This document shows, in pieces, positions 14,833 to 23,283 of a DNA stretch of 64,000 nt (the first letter of the stretch is position 1; every line of letters starts with the position of its first letter). Below the pieces are notes generated by a model. That model saw only the letters and a list, made by a program, of their open reading frames with translations. It searched no databases and was not told the DNA's origin. The DNA comes from Edaphocola flava. Lineage in GTDB: Bacteria; Bacteroidota; Bacteroidia; Chitinophagales; Chitinophagaceae. The translations under genes and the position numbers were made by a program. The stretch is from contig NZ_SAIQ01000002.1 in assembly GCF_004118155.1 (NCBI RefSeq), positions 648,487 through 712,486 on the forward strand, read 5' to 3'.

Positions 14833-14884
14833 GTCATTTGGAAAGGGAAATTTCTTGAAGCCGCTGCGCTGTGCTAGAAATGAC
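14833..14884. repeat. degenerate REP-like element bounded by GTCATTT/AAATGAC
   Basis: Begins GTCATTT and ends AAATGAC, with an internal GAAATTTCTTG and CCGCTGCGCTGTGCT. It resembles the element at 2320-2364 read in the same direction (GATTTCTCGG, CCGCTGCGCTCGCTCG, AAATGACG). Confidence 0.45.
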
Positions 14885-14934
14885 GTAATGCCAATAGAAA
14901 ACAGAAGAATAAAGTAGTTGACTACATGCGAATG

Positions 14935-14994
14935 ACACATAAAAAGGAATCGGGCGATGATCATATGATCATCGCCCGATTCCTTTTTATGTGT
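14935..14994. terminator. 60-nt perfect palindrome at the secDF 3' end
   Basis: Arms of 30 nt are exact reverse complements (centre between 14964 and 14965) with no loop. The A-run and T-run in the outer stem give terminator function in both directions. It starts 6 nt beyond the secDF stop codon. Confidence 0.8.
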
Positions 14995-15000
14995 ATCTGA

Positions 15001-18000
15001 TTAAGCTTGTGCTTTCAGATTTTTGATACGCTCTTCTTTGTCTTCTTCTTCACGTAAAGAGTCAGATTTATCCATATCTACCAGAACCGGAGCGGCCAGG
15101 AAGATAGAAGAATAAGTACCGATCAATACACCCAGAGACATTGCAAATGCGAAACCTCTCAGTACTTCACCACCGAAGATGAACAGGATTACTGCAGTCA
15201 GGAATACCGTTACAGATGTCATTACAGTACGGGATAAAGTATCGTTGATCGCACGGTTGATAACAGTTGTTTTGTCAGCATTTGGCGTCTTGCGGAACGT
15301 CTCACGGATACGGTCAAATACGATAACGGTATCATTCATTGAGAAACCGATTACGGTCAGTAAGGCTGCGATAAAGTGCTGGTCAATCTCTAATGCGAAT
15401 GGTACGAAGTCCTTAGCGAAAGAGAATACTGCAATAGTCAGTGCCGCATCGTGTATCAGGGAAATGATGGTACCGAAAGAGTACTGCCATTTTCTGAATC
15501 GGATGAAGATGTACAGGAAGATGGCAACGATCGCAATGATAGACGCTTTGATCGCACCTTTCTTCAGGTCTTCAGAGATAGTAGGAGATACTGCTTGAGT
15601 ACTTTGTACATATCTTGTAGAGAAGGTAGCCAGGTCTACATTAGCCGGGATCAGTTTCTCAGCTTTCAGACCATCATATAATTTAGTCAGTACTTTAGTT
15701 TCAGCATCTTTACCTTGCATGTTGATCAGGTAATCGGTAGTAATGTTCAGTTGGTTACCGGTACCGATTGTTTTTACAACAGGGTGTTTCTCCAGGTGAG
15801 CAGTCAGTTTTTCACGAACATCTTCTGTTTTCAGATGCTGATCAAATTTGATGGTATAGCTACGACCACCGTCAAATTCTACACCATAATCAAATCCGTG
15901 GAAGAAAGAAGCAATACCCAGGCCGATGATTACAGCAGAGATAACATAAGTGATCTTTCTTTTCTCGATGAATTTGAAGTTTGCTTTATGGAAGATTTTT
16001 TCAGAAAGCTTAGTGAAATATTTGAAGTGACGACCTTTCTTAGTGTAAGAATCTGTGATCAGGCGGGAAACCATGATACCAGTGAACAGAGACAGTACCA
16101 GGGCAATGATCTGAGTCAGGGCGAAGAAACGGATAGGACCCATACCGAACACCAACAGGATAACCGCAGTGATCAGGGAGGTAACGTGACCATCCAGGAT
16201 AGGTGCATAAGAGCGTTTGTACCCTTTGTCTACCGCTTCAGAATAAGTATCACCCAGTGCCAGTTCATCTTTAATACGCTCAAAGATAATTACGTTCGCA
16301 TCCACAGCCATACCGATACCTAATACGATACCCGCGATACCAGCCATTGTTAAGGTTGCACCGAACTCAGCCAGCAAACCGAAAGTGAATAACAGGTTTA
16401 ATAATAATGCGATGTTAGCAATGATACCTGAAGTATTGTAGTACAGTACCATCAGTACGAAGATTACCAGGAAGGCAACTGCGAATGATTTGATACCACC
16501 ATCAATAGACTCCGCACCCAGGGTAGGTCCTACCACTTGTTCCTGAACGATTTTCGCAGGAGCAGGCAGTTTACCGGTTTTCAGGATGTTAGCCAGTTCT
16601 GTACCGGAAGTAACATCAAAGTTACCGGTGATAGAAGATCGACCACCAGAAATTTCATTGATTACGTTAGGAGCAGAATATACAAAGTCATCCAGAGTAA
16701 TAGCGATCGGATGACCAACATTGTCTTTAGTCATTTTAGCCCAGATAGAAGAACCTTGTGGGTCAAACTCCAGGGAGATCTCAGCCTGTCCGTTTTGCTG
16801 ATAGTCAAAGCGGGCATCTTTTACGTGATCACCTTCCAGTTTAGCATCATCTGTACCTGGTAATGTTTTGATGGCATAAACACCTAATTTAGGGTTTTTG
16901 TCTTTTTTGTCACCAGCTTTAGCATATGGATTTTCACCCAGTAAGAACTTAACATTAGACGGGAATTCTTTTCTTACCACATCCATGTTCAGTAATTCTA
17001 AAACTTTATCCTTGTTTTTACGGTCAACAAGACCAATGATGCTTGCTTCAGCAGCCTGACCTTGCTGGTCAACCATTGGGGTCATGTACGTAAATAAAGA
17101 TTGATTTGCAGCACCAGCTTTAGCACCGGCTTTGCTGGTATCGCCCAGAATGCTCGTCAGACTACCGTCTTTTGCAGCAGTAGTATCTTTTGCCGCTAAA
17201 GTTTTAGCAGTATCAGTAGCTTTCTTGGTTGTATCAGCAGCAGGTTTTTCACCGGCAAAGTATCCTTTCAGTGTTTCGTCAGCTTTAAATACAGAAGCTA
17301 CCAGCTCCTGGTTAGAGTAAACTTCCCAGAATTGCAGTTTTGCAGTTGCCTGCAGGGTATTTCTGATCGATTCAGGATTCTTTACACCAGCCAGTTCTAC
17401 GTTGATAATACCTTTTTCTTTATCTAAAGAGATAGTAGGTTGCGTAGCACCAAATTTGTCAATACGGGTTTCCAGAACTTTGTACGTGCTTTCGGTAGCT
17501 TCACCGGCAGCTTTTCTGATGTACGCCAGTACTTCTTCGTTAGAACTGTTGCTATTGATAGCAGTTTGGTTTGGCTTGGCAAATAAAGATGCAAGTCTGC
17601 CACCCGGATTAACCTGGTTATAAGCGTTGCTGAATAATGTAATATAGTTTTCAGGCTGTTGCTCGTATTTCTTATTAGCGATATCGATAGCGCTCAGTAA
17701 ACCCGGATCTTTAGGGTTGATTGCCATGGATTGTAACAGACCGTCTAAGCCAACTTCAAGCGTTACACTCATACCACCCTGTAAGTCCAGACCTAAGGCG
17801 AGCTCTCTTGATTTTAACTCCTGGTAAGAGTATTCTGCCCCTAAGAAACTGAATGCTTTCTCATCACGAAGACTATCTGTAATGTGCACGAAAGCTCTAT
17901 CGATCAATTCTTGCTTTTCAGCGCCGGTAGCTTCCGGATGCTGTTGATTGATCTGCTTTGATGCCATTGCAGTGTACTTCGCATCTACGTTGTGTGCGAC

Positions 18001-18078
18001 GAATGTAAATGATAATCTCCATAGGGAAAAGACTATCAGGGCCGCGGTAAAAAACTTTACCAATCCTTTTAATTGCAT
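15001..18078 (-). CDS. secDF: protein translocase SecDF fusion
   Basis: Inner-membrane accessory subunit of the Sec translocon, using the proton-motive force to pull exported proteins across. SecD and SecF are fused into one 1025-aa protein, as is common in Bacteroidota. The SecD half has the GLDLQGGMSVTLEV signature near residue 95 and a six-TM block (about 540-720, including GIVLGIGMAVDANVIIFERIKDE, cited here as GMAVDANVIIFERIKDE). The SecF half starts with GVEFDGGRSYTIKF and repeats the TM block (GFSMNDTVIVFDRIRE, FTKDFVPF-like). A low-complexity Ala/Lys/Thr/Asp insert (about 275-325) lies in the periplasmic P1 region. It is probably monocistronic. Confidence 0.96.
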   Translation of the reverse strand: MQLKGLVKFFTAALIVFSLWRLSFTFVAHNVDAKYTAMASKQINQQHPEATGAEKQELIDRAFVHITDSLRDEKAFSFLGAEYSYQELKSRELALGLDLQGGMSVTLEVGLDGLLQSMAINPKDPGLLSAIDIANKKYEQQPENYITLFSNAYNQVNPGGRLASLFAKPNQTAINSNSSNEEVLAYIRKAAGEATESTYKVLETRIDKFGATQPTISLDKEKGIINVELAGVKNPESIRNTLQATAKLQFWEVYSNQELVASVFKADETLKGYFAGEKPAADTTKKATDTAKTLAAKDTTAAKDGSLTSILGDTSKAGAKAGAANQSLFTYMTPMVDQQGQAAEASIIGLVDRKNKDKVLELLNMDVVRKEFPSNVKFLLGENPYAKAGDKKDKNPKLGVYAIKTLPGTDDAKLEGDHVKDARFDYQQNGQAEISLEFDPQGSSIWAKMTKDNVGHPIAITLDDFVYSAPNVINEISGGRSSITGNFDVTSGTELANILKTGKLPAPAKIVQEQVVGPTLGAESIDGGIKSFAVAFLVIFVLMVLYYNTSGIIANIALLLNLLFTFGLLAEFGATLTMAGIAGIVLGIGMAVDANVIIFERIKDELALGDTYSEAVDKGYKRSYAPILDGHVTSLITAVILLVFGMGPIRFFALTQIIALVLSLFTGIMVSRLITDSYTKKGRHFKYFTKLSEKIFHKANFKFIEKRKITYVISAVIIGLGIASFFHGFDYGVEFDGGRSYTIKFDQHLKTEDVREKLTAHLEKHPVVKTIGTGNQLNITTDYLINMQGKDAETKVLTKLYDGLKAEKLIPANVDLATFSTRYVQSTQAVSPTISEDLKKGAIKASIIAIVAIFLYIFIRFRKWQYSFGTIISLIHDAALTIAVFSFAKDFVPFALEIDQHFIAALLTVIGFSMNDTVIVFDRIRETFRKTPNADKTTVINRAINDTLSRTVMTSVTVFLTAVILFIFGGEVLRGFAFAMSLGVLIGTYSSIFLAAPVLVDMDKSDSLREEEDKEERIKNLKAQA

Positions 18079-18126
18079 ACCAATAGTGATGTTATGACTT
18101 TAATTAACAAAATTTATTCAAGTGGG

Positions 18127-18134
18127 CAAATATA
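18127..18134 (-). promoter_or_regulatory. -7 box of secDF
   Basis: On the minus strand this reads TATATTTG (TAnnTTTG), 48 nt before the start codon. No TTG is at the -33 distance. Confidence 0.5.
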
Positions 18135-18234
18135 ACAGTTTAATTTCAATTTGTTATATATATTTTAGCATTTTGCCAAACCATTGATTTTCATAGTATT
18201 TTAGCGGTTTTTAGCCTATGTAGCTGATATAAAG

Positions 18235-18242
18235 TATCTTTG
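18235..18242 (+). promoter_or_regulatory. -7 box of the DUF2027-Smr gene
   Basis: TATCTTTG matches TAnnTTTG and ends 29 nt before the ATG at 18272. Confidence 0.55.
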
Positions 18243-18271
18243 TCCGCATAATTTAACATAAAGACTGTAGC

Positions 18272-19297
18272 ATGAAATTTTCCGTTGGTGATAAGGTAAT
18301 TGTGAAGCATACAAAAGAGGAAGGAAAGGTAGTAGAACTGATTAATGATCAGATGGTTGAAGTAGAAGTTCTGAACACCCGGTTCCCGGCATTTACCGAC
18401 GAACTGGAGCATCCTTACCTGGATTGGTTTACTTCAAAAAAGATGAATGCACGGAAAAGAGCGCTTAGTTTAGATGATTTCCCGGCAGAGCACCAGGTGT
18501 CCGCTGCAGAGGGGGCTAAAATGCATTCCGGTATGGAGCCCGGCTTTCATATGGCCTTCTTGCCGGTATACCATTTTGATGCACAGGAAGAGGAGCTGGC
18601 CAAGCTAAAGCTCTATTTCATCAACCAGACAGAATATACCCTCAAGCTTAAATACGATTGTGTTACCGCATTGGGCAAAGAATTTTCTTTCGGTACCACC
18701 GTTTACCCTTATCAGCATTTATACCTGCATCATATCCGGTTCGATCTGGTGAACGAGCGATTGCATTTCGATTTCGAGATCAGGGGTATAGGTAAGGAGC
18801 ATGAGTATAAACTGCTGGAACACCAGCTGAAAATCAAACCAAAACAGATCTTCCAGAAGATACAGCAGATACAGGAGCAGAATCAGCCGCTCTTTCACTG
18901 GAGTATTGCATCAGACTTTCCCATAATTGACACTAAAGAACTGACAAAGGACCTGTGGGTGCCTAAGGCCAAACCAGCCAATATATACCAATTTAAAAAA
19001 CGACCTAAACTATCTACAACCGTAGATCTGCACATCGAGAACTTACTGGATGACTATATAGGTCTTGGCAATTTTGAAAAGCTGAGCGCGCAATTACAAG
19101 CCTGCGAAGAAGCTGTTCTTGATGCGGTACACCATCAGCAGCCGTCCATCATTATCGTTCATGGAGTAGGGTCGGGCAAACTAAAAGAAGAAGTACATGC
19201 CCTGCTGAAAAGAATGAAAAAGGAAGTAAGACTTTTTGAGAATAAGTACAGTAGTAAATACGGCTTCGGGGCTACGGAAGTATTTCTGAGATATTAA
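18272..19297 (+). CDS. DUF2027 and Smr domain protein
   Basis: 341-aa protein of a Bacteroidota family. The N-terminus is an SH3-like segment (KFSVGDKVIVKHTKEEGKVV) followed by the DUF2027 beta-rich region (about 85-220). The C-terminus is an Smr domain (about 250-341) starting VDLHIENLLDDY and containing IIIVHGVGSGKLKEEVHALL, the classical HGxGxG signature of MutS2-type Smr nucleases, and an ending KYGFGATEVFL. Smr domains nick or bind nucleic acid and recently have been tied to ribosome rescue, but the role of this stand-alone fusion is not established. It is followed after 4 nt by a small membrane protein gene. Confidence 0.88.
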   Translation: MKFSVGDKVIVKHTKEEGKVVELINDQMVEVEVLNTRFPAFTDELEHPYLDWFTSKKMNARKRALSLDDFPAEHQVSAAEGAKMHSGMEPGFHMAFLPVYHFDAQEEELAKLKLYFINQTEYTLKLKYDCVTALGKEFSFGTTVYPYQHLYLHHIRFDLVNERLHFDFEIRGIGKEHEYKLLEHQLKIKPKQIFQKIQQIQEQNQPLFHWSIASDFPIIDTKELTKDLWVPKAKPANIYQFKKRPKLSTTVDLHIENLLDDYIGLGNFEKLSAQLQACEEAVLDAVHHQQPSIIIVHGVGSGKLKEEVHALLKRMKKEVRLFENKYSSKYGFGATEVFLRY

Positions 19298-19301
19298 TTT
19301 T

Positions 19302-19613
19302 ATGACGCAGGATACTATCATCATTATAGGGGCATACCTGCTTAGCTGGTTCGGTATCGCTACGTTTGCCTATATCGGCAAACGATGGAGAAACATGAGT
19401 TCCAGAAATATTGTAATCGTTAATCTGCTTGTGCAAATTGCTTATTCTGTCTTGTTTTTTTACTTACTCCGGTATGAAAGTGCAGGAGGAACAGGTTTAT
19501 TGTGGTTCTTGCTGGGTCTTTCTCTTATATTTATCCAGACCATAATTAATTTTGGTTCGGGCCTGGTCGTTTATATTCTTGGCCGGCGTGATCAGCCGGG
19601 GCAAAACGGGTAA
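19302..19613 (+). CDS. small three-TM membrane protein
   Basis: 103 residues with three hydrophobic helices (about 5-25, 38-57 and 65-93) separated by short basic loops (KRWRNMSSRN, GRRDQPGQNG). I recognise no family. It starts 4 nt after the Smr gene stop, so it is co-transcribed with it. Confidence 0.65.
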   Translation: MTQDTIIIIGAYLLSWFGIATFAYIGKRWRNMSSRNIVIVNLLVQIAYSVLFFYLLRYESAGGTGLLWFLLGLSLIFIQTIINFGSGLVVYILGRRDQPGQNG

Positions 19614-19712
19614 AGATTATTGACCGCATGCCCGTTCATTGATATTTAAGGATAAGTTTATTTGAATTTTAATAAATATCTATTATCATTGTGATATAAA
19701 TATTTGTCATCT

Positions 19713-20003
19713 ATGTTAGAGATTATTGGAATTATCTTTTTCGCCCGCAAAATCGGTAGCATAGCCCAGGAAAAAGGGCTGCCGGTTGGTTGGTGGCGCT
19801 TTTACGCTGTAATGGCCTGGATACTGGGAGAGTTTGCCGGGGGCTTTATTGCCGGATTATTACAACAGGATACAATTGTGATCATACTGCTGGCTTACCT
19901 TTGTGCCGGTATCGCCTGTTTTACCCTGTACAAAATCATCAGCTCCAAACCGGATGTAATGCATGAGTTTGACTTCGATAAACAAGACAACACCTACCAA
20001 TAG
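19713..20003 (+). CDS. small membrane protein
   Basis: About 96 residues from the ATG at 19713; an in-frame TTG lies 9 nt earlier. An N-terminal amphipathic segment (IIFFARKIGSIAQEKG) is followed by two TM helices (about 28-50 and 54-76) and an acidic tail (HEFDFDKQDNTYQ). The KGLPVGWWRF motif between helices recurs in short Bacteroidota membrane proteins, but I cannot name a function. A strong bidirectional terminator follows. Confidence 0.65.
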   Translation: MLEIIGIIFFARKIGSIAQEKGLPVGWWRFYAVMAWILGEFAGGFIAGLLQQDTIVIILLAYLCAGIACFTLYKIISSKPDVMHEFDFDKQDNTYQ

Positions 20004-20015
20004 AGTAGTGATATT

Positions 20016-20058
20016 ATAAAAAGAAAAGGGAGCTGATACAGCTCCCTTTTCTTTTTAT
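20016..20058. terminator. bidirectional terminator
   Basis: Perfect 20-bp stem with a 3-nt ATA loop; A-run and T-run in the outer stem and core GGGAGCTG/CAGCTCCC. It is shared by the small membrane protein gene and the convergent trmD. Confidence 0.9.
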
Positions 20059-20060
20059 GA

Positions 20061-20753
20061 TTAATGTCCGTGTTCCTCATCTCCCATCAGATCTGGTCTG
20101 CGCTCCAGTGTGCGCTGTACGGACTGTTTGTATCGCCATTCTTCAATTACTTTATGGTTACCACTCATTAGTTCGGCAGGTACCGGCATACCTCGGAAGT
20201 CCTGGGGACGGGTATATACCGGTGGGGCCAGCAGATTGTCCTGAAATGAATCGGAGAGGGCAGAGGTCTCATCGTTCAGTACACCCGGTATCAATCGGCC
20301 AATAGCATCGACCACAACAGCAGCGGCCAGTTCTCCGCCACTCAATACATAATCTCCTATAGATAACTCCATGGTTACATACTTATCGCGGATGCGCTGA
20401 TCAATACCTTTGTAATGCCCGCAGATGATCATCAGATCACCACCCAGCGATAAGCGATTAGCGATCGACTGATTAAAGGTCTTACCATCCGGAGTCATAA
20501 ATATGATCTCTGCATAAGTGCGTTCAGCCTGTAATTTGTCGATTAATATGGCCAGTGGTTCCGGCATGATTACCATACCGGCACCACCGCCGAACTGATA
20601 ATCATCTACCTGTCCCTGGCGGTAAGGAGTATACGTCCGCAGGTCGTGGCAGTGCACTTCCAGCAGGTTTTTGTCCTGTGCCCGCTTCATGATGGAATGG
20701 GCAAATGGACTGTCTAATAATTTTGGTACAACAGAAATAATATCTATACGCAT
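20061..20753 (-). CDS. trmD: tRNA (guanine-N1-)-methyltransferase TrmD
   Basis: Methylates G37 of tRNAs with SAM, preventing frameshifting. The trefoil-knot SPOUT signatures are present: MRIDIISVVPKLLDSPF start, PYRQGQVDDYQFGGGAGMVI, IIICGHYKGIDQR-like (CGHYKGIDQRIRDKY), and SIGDYVLSGGELAA. The C-terminal domain has RPQDFRGMPVPAELMSGNH. The 230-aa length is normal. It lies 24 nt downstream of pyrF, so the pair is probably one operon; the usual rpsP-rimM-rplS neighbours are absent. Confidence 0.96.
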   Translation of the reverse strand: MRIDIISVVPKLLDSPFAHSIMKRAQDKNLLEVHCHDLRTYTPYRQGQVDDYQFGGGAGMVIMPEPLAILIDKLQAERTYAEIIFMTPDGKTFNQSIANRLSLGGDLMIICGHYKGIDQRIRDKYVTMELSIGDYVLSGGELAAAVVVDAIGRLIPGVLNDETSALSDSFQDNLLAPPVYTRPQDFRGMPVPAELMSGNHKVIEEWRYKQSVQRTLERRPDLMGDEEHGH

Positions 20754-20777
20754 AAGGTATGCTGCAAAAAATAAAAA

Positions 20778-21590
20778 CTAAAGAATAGGTTGTAATAATC
20801 CGGCCATCTCTTCCTGGTAAGCCTTAGCCGCATCATGAGCCGCAGCAGCAAAGTCTGTACCGCTACCAGCATATATAACGCCGCGAGATACATTCACCAG
20901 CAAGCCGCAATCCTTATTTATAGCCACTTTGGCTACGGTCTGTAAATCGCCACCCTGTGCCCCTACACCAGGTACCAGCAGGAAGTGGTCCGGAATCAGC
21001 TGGCGCACGCGCTCCAGGTATTCGATACGGGTCGCACCGATCACAAACATTGTATTCTCTGGTGTGCCCCAGGATGCAACAGTTTGTAAAACCGCTTCAT
21101 ACAACTTACCATCTTTGAATGGCTGCTGCTGAAAATCGGCACTGCCTGCGTTGCTCGTCAATCCCAGCACAATAGCCCATTTACCCTCATATTTCAGGAA
21201 TGGAGTAACACTGTCATGACCCATATAAGGCGCAACCGTTACACTGTCGAAAGGGTAGGTATGGAAGAATGTTTTGGCATACTGATCTGCCGTATTTCCG
21301 ATATCGCCGCGCTTGGCATCAGCAATAGTGAAGATGTCTTTAGGAATATAGTTCAGGGTCTTCTCCAGGCTTATCCAGCCTTTCACACCCATAGCCTCAT
21401 AAAAAGCTGTATTGATTTTATACGATACGGTATAGTCTTTAGTCGCATCAATGATCGCTTTATTAAACTCAAAAACAGGATCTTCGGTCTCCAGCAAGTG
21501 TTCCGGTAGTTTGGTGATGTCTGTATCCAGACCTACACATAAAAAACTTTTCTTGGCTACAATGGCCGCTCTGAGTTGTTGACGATTCAT
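20778..21590 (-). CDS. pyrF: orotidine 5'-phosphate decarboxylase, type 2
   Basis: Last step of UMP synthesis, decarboxylating OMP. The catalytic block [14 protein letters not shown] (D91, K93, D96) and the N-terminal [14 protein letters not shown] mark the longer type 2 PyrF family. At 270 aa it is typical. It precedes trmD by 24 nt. It is divergent from the TRIC-channel gene; the region between contains the TRIC promoter but no clean -7 box for pyrF. Confidence 0.95.
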   Translation of the reverse strand: MNRQQLRAAIVAKKSFLCVGLDTDITKLPEHLLETEDPVFEFNKAIIDATKDYTVSYKINTAFYEAMGVKGWISLEKTLNYIPKDIFTIADAKRGDIGNTADQYAKTFFHTYPFDSVTVAPYMGHDSVTPFLKYEGKWAIVLGLTSNAGSADFQQQPFKDGKLYEAVLQTVASWGTPENTMFVIGATRIEYLERVRQLIPDHFLLVPGVGAQGGDLQTVAKVAINKDCGLLVNVSRGVIYAGSGTDFAAAAHDAAKAYQEEMAGLLQPIL

Positions 21591-21672
21591 ATATATAATA
21601 AACGATGTTTCTTAATTGGGCGCAAATTACAAATAGATTCTCGCTTAAGCAGGCCTTTCTTCTTTTTTGTTT

Positions 21673-21680
21673 TAGATTTG
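21673..21680 (+). promoter_or_regulatory. -7 box of the TRIC-type channel gene
   Basis: TAGATTTG matches TAnnTTTG and ends 18 nt before the ATG at 21699, supporting that start. Confidence 0.55.
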
Positions 21681-21698
21681 CCCGGTAATTGTTGCCAT

Positions 21699-22301
21699 AT
21701 GAATGTAATTGATATCATTTCCTATATAGGTATTTTCGTTTTTGCGGTAGCGGGTGCGCTTAAGGCCCGTACCAATGAGATGGATATACTGGGTGGTCTG
21801 GTGATTGCATTTGTAATGGCCTATGGTGGTGGTACGGTGCGCGATGTACTGCTGGGTATAGGCCCAGTAAACTGGATCAATAATTATCTTTCCCTTGCAC
21901 TGGTGCTCACGGCTAGTTTTATCGTGTTCCTGTCGAAGAAAAATATTGAGAAATTCAAGCAAACTATCTTTATCTCCGATGCCATAGGTCTTGGTATGTT
22001 TACCATACTGGGTATAGAGCGTAGCATGGCTTATGGTGCCAATAGTGTTTATGCTATTCTGCTGGGGGTGATCTCGGCAACTTTTGGAGGTTTACTATCC
22101 GATATTTTATGTAACCGTGTTCCGGCCCTGCTGAAGAATGGTGAGATGTATGCCACTGTTTGTGCTATCGGGGGCATACTTTATTATTTACTGCAACGAG
22201 CAGATGTCTCCAAAGACTGGTCCATGGTATTTTGTGTACTGGTCGTGGTGGTCATCCGTATTATGTCTAAACTGAAAAACTGGTCTCTTCCGAATATATG
22301 A
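21699..22301 (+). CDS. trimeric intracellular cation channel (TRIC/UPF0126) family protein
   Basis: About 200-aa membrane protein with seven predicted helices and the two tandem glycine-rich UPF0126 repeats: AVAGALKARTNEMDILGG with YGGGTVRDVLLG in the first, and ISDAIGLGMFTILGIE with GVISATFGGLLSDILCNR in the second. Prokaryotic TRIC homologues form K+-selective or small-solute channels. The ATG at 21699 is chosen because the family starts directly with this hydrophobic helix and a -7 box lies just upstream of it. Its stop overlaps the next start by 4 nt (ATGA), so it is translationally coupled to the NlpC/P60 gene. Confidence 0.88.
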   Translation: MNVIDIISYIGIFVFAVAGALKARTNEMDILGGLVIAFVMAYGGGTVRDVLLGIGPVNWINNYLSLALVLTASFIVFLSKKNIEKFKQTIFISDAIGLGMFTILGIERSMAYGANSVYAILLGVISATFGGLLSDILCNRVPALLKNGEMYATVCAIGGILYYLLQRADVSKDWSMVFCVLVVVVIRIMSKLKNWSLPNI

Positions 22302-22816
22302 AACGATTGTCCTGGATCTGGATTGCAGCCTTGTGGCTGATTGTAGGAACCGCCTGTGGTACCCGCAAACATGCTGAACGTAACCGTAACATACCTGATC
22401 GCAATGCAGAAGCGACACAACCCGCCCGCAATAAAGATCGCGCAGCAATTGTGAACTATGCCGAAAACTTTTTAGGGGTTCGATATGTATATGGCGGTAC
22501 AGATCCGAAGCGCGGATTTGACTGTTCCGGACTGGTACAATATGTGTATCATCATTTCGGAATCATGGTGCCCCGCACGACAAAACAATATGCTGGTTTT
22601 GGAAAGCGTATCAGCATCAAACAGGTAAAGCCAGCCGATTTACTGCTGTTCTCCCTGTATGATGATTACAAAACCATAGGTCACATCGGTATTGTATCAA
22701 AGGTATCCGGAGACAGAATATGGTTCATACATGCAGCCTCTAAAAAAGTGATGATCAGCGAACTGGAAGGCGTACATGTACGCAGATTGAAATTTATAAC
22801 CCGCGTAATAGAATAG
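22298..22816 (+). CDS. NlpC/P60 (C40) peptidase lipoprotein
   Basis: Cell-wall peptidase expected to cut D-Glu-(meso)DAP bonds in peptidoglycan stems. It has a lipoprotein signal with lipobox ending at C20 (LIVGTAC), a short linker rich in Arg/Asn, then the NlpC/P60 domain: C76 in GFDCSGLVQYVY, H129 in GHIGIV and H145 in FIHAAS as the catalytic set. At 172 aa it is a minimal member. It overlaps the TRIC-channel gene by 4 nt. Its stop codon lies inside the terminator stem at 22812-22856. Confidence 0.9.
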   Translation: MKRLSWIWIAALWLIVGTACGTRKHAERNRNIPDRNAEATQPARNKDRAAIVNYAENFLGVRYVYGGTDPKRGFDCSGLVQYVYHHFGIMVPRTTKQYAGFGKRISIKQVKPADLLLFSLYDDYKTIGHIGIVSKVSGDRIWFIHAASKKVMISELEGVHVRRLKFITRVIE

Positions 22817-22856
22817 AAAAAGGTGTGTAAGCCTAGCTTACACACCTTTTTCTATT
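22812..22856. terminator. bidirectional terminator running from stop codon to stop codon
   Basis: Perfect 21-bp stem with a 3-nt CTA loop. The left arm contains the NlpC/P60 stop codon (22814-22816) and the right arm reaches the stop codon of the convergent small gene (22858-22856), so one hairpin is the whole 3' region of both genes. Confidence 0.9.
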
Positions 22857-23167
22857 TATTGCGGATGCATTCCGTCTTTAAACTTCATGCCTTTGATCAG
22901 GGCCGCACCAGGGCCGTCAGCCGATATTCCGTAACCGGTTACCAGTATGCCTTTGCCGCCATCTGATCTTTCCAGTGCATAGACAACAGCCAGGTCATCA
23001 GGGCTGGAAAATCCTTCGAAGCGGTAGAACTCAACGATCACGAAATCAGCGATGCTGCATTGCACACCATCACATAACAGTCCCTCTTCTGTAAGGTTGA
23101 AATCCAGTGTATAACCTCTTTTAGCAAGATCATCTGTAGCCTGCGATAATGTTTCATAATTCCTCAT
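22856..23167 (-). CDS. small conserved Bacteroidota protein
   Basis: 103 residues, with a start MRNYETLSQATDDLAKRGYT and later FYRFEGFSSPDDLAVVYAL and GKGILVTGYGIS. Homologues in Flavobacteriia are often labelled phosphoribosylpyrophosphate synthetase, but the protein lacks the PRPP-synthetase fold and length, so I do not accept that name. It is probably a small cytosolic alpha/beta protein of unknown role, monocistronic, and shares its terminator with the NlpC gene. Confidence 0.75.
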   Translation of the reverse strand: MRNYETLSQATDDLAKRGYTLDFNLTEEGLLCDGVQCSIADFVIVEFYRFEGFSSPDDLAVVYALERSDGGKGILVTGYGISADGPGAALIKGMKFKDGMHPQ

Positions 23168-23223
23168 ATACAGGGTGTTATTGTTTATGCTAATATACGA
23201 ATTATCTGCGGTCTGTAAAAGAA

Positions 23224-23261
23224 CAAAGCTGCCGGAACTTGTTAAAAGGCCGGCAGCTTTG
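23224..23261 (-). terminator. terminator after lgt
   Basis: 12-bp stem (CAAAGCTGCCGG and its complement) with a 14-nt loop, followed on the minus strand by a U-rich TTTGTTCT. It lies 23 nt beyond the lgt stop codon. Confidence 0.7.
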
Positions 23262-23283
23262 GTATATATGGATTAGTAAAGAA

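Larger units (their letters stand above)
14526..15000. other. 475-nt tail-to-tail intergenic region filled with repeats
   Basis: No gene. From left to right it holds the MITE-like repeat copy A (14591-14784), a hairpin CTGCTCTGC/GCAGAGCAG (14786-14821), a degenerate REP-like element (14833-14884) and a 60-nt perfect palindrome (14935-14994) next to the secDF stop codon. Confidence 0.7.

Noticed and set aside
22856-23167. phosphoribosylpyrophosphate synthetase label for the 103-aa protein
   Set aside because: The protein is a third of the size of that enzyme and lacks the PRPP-binding motif.
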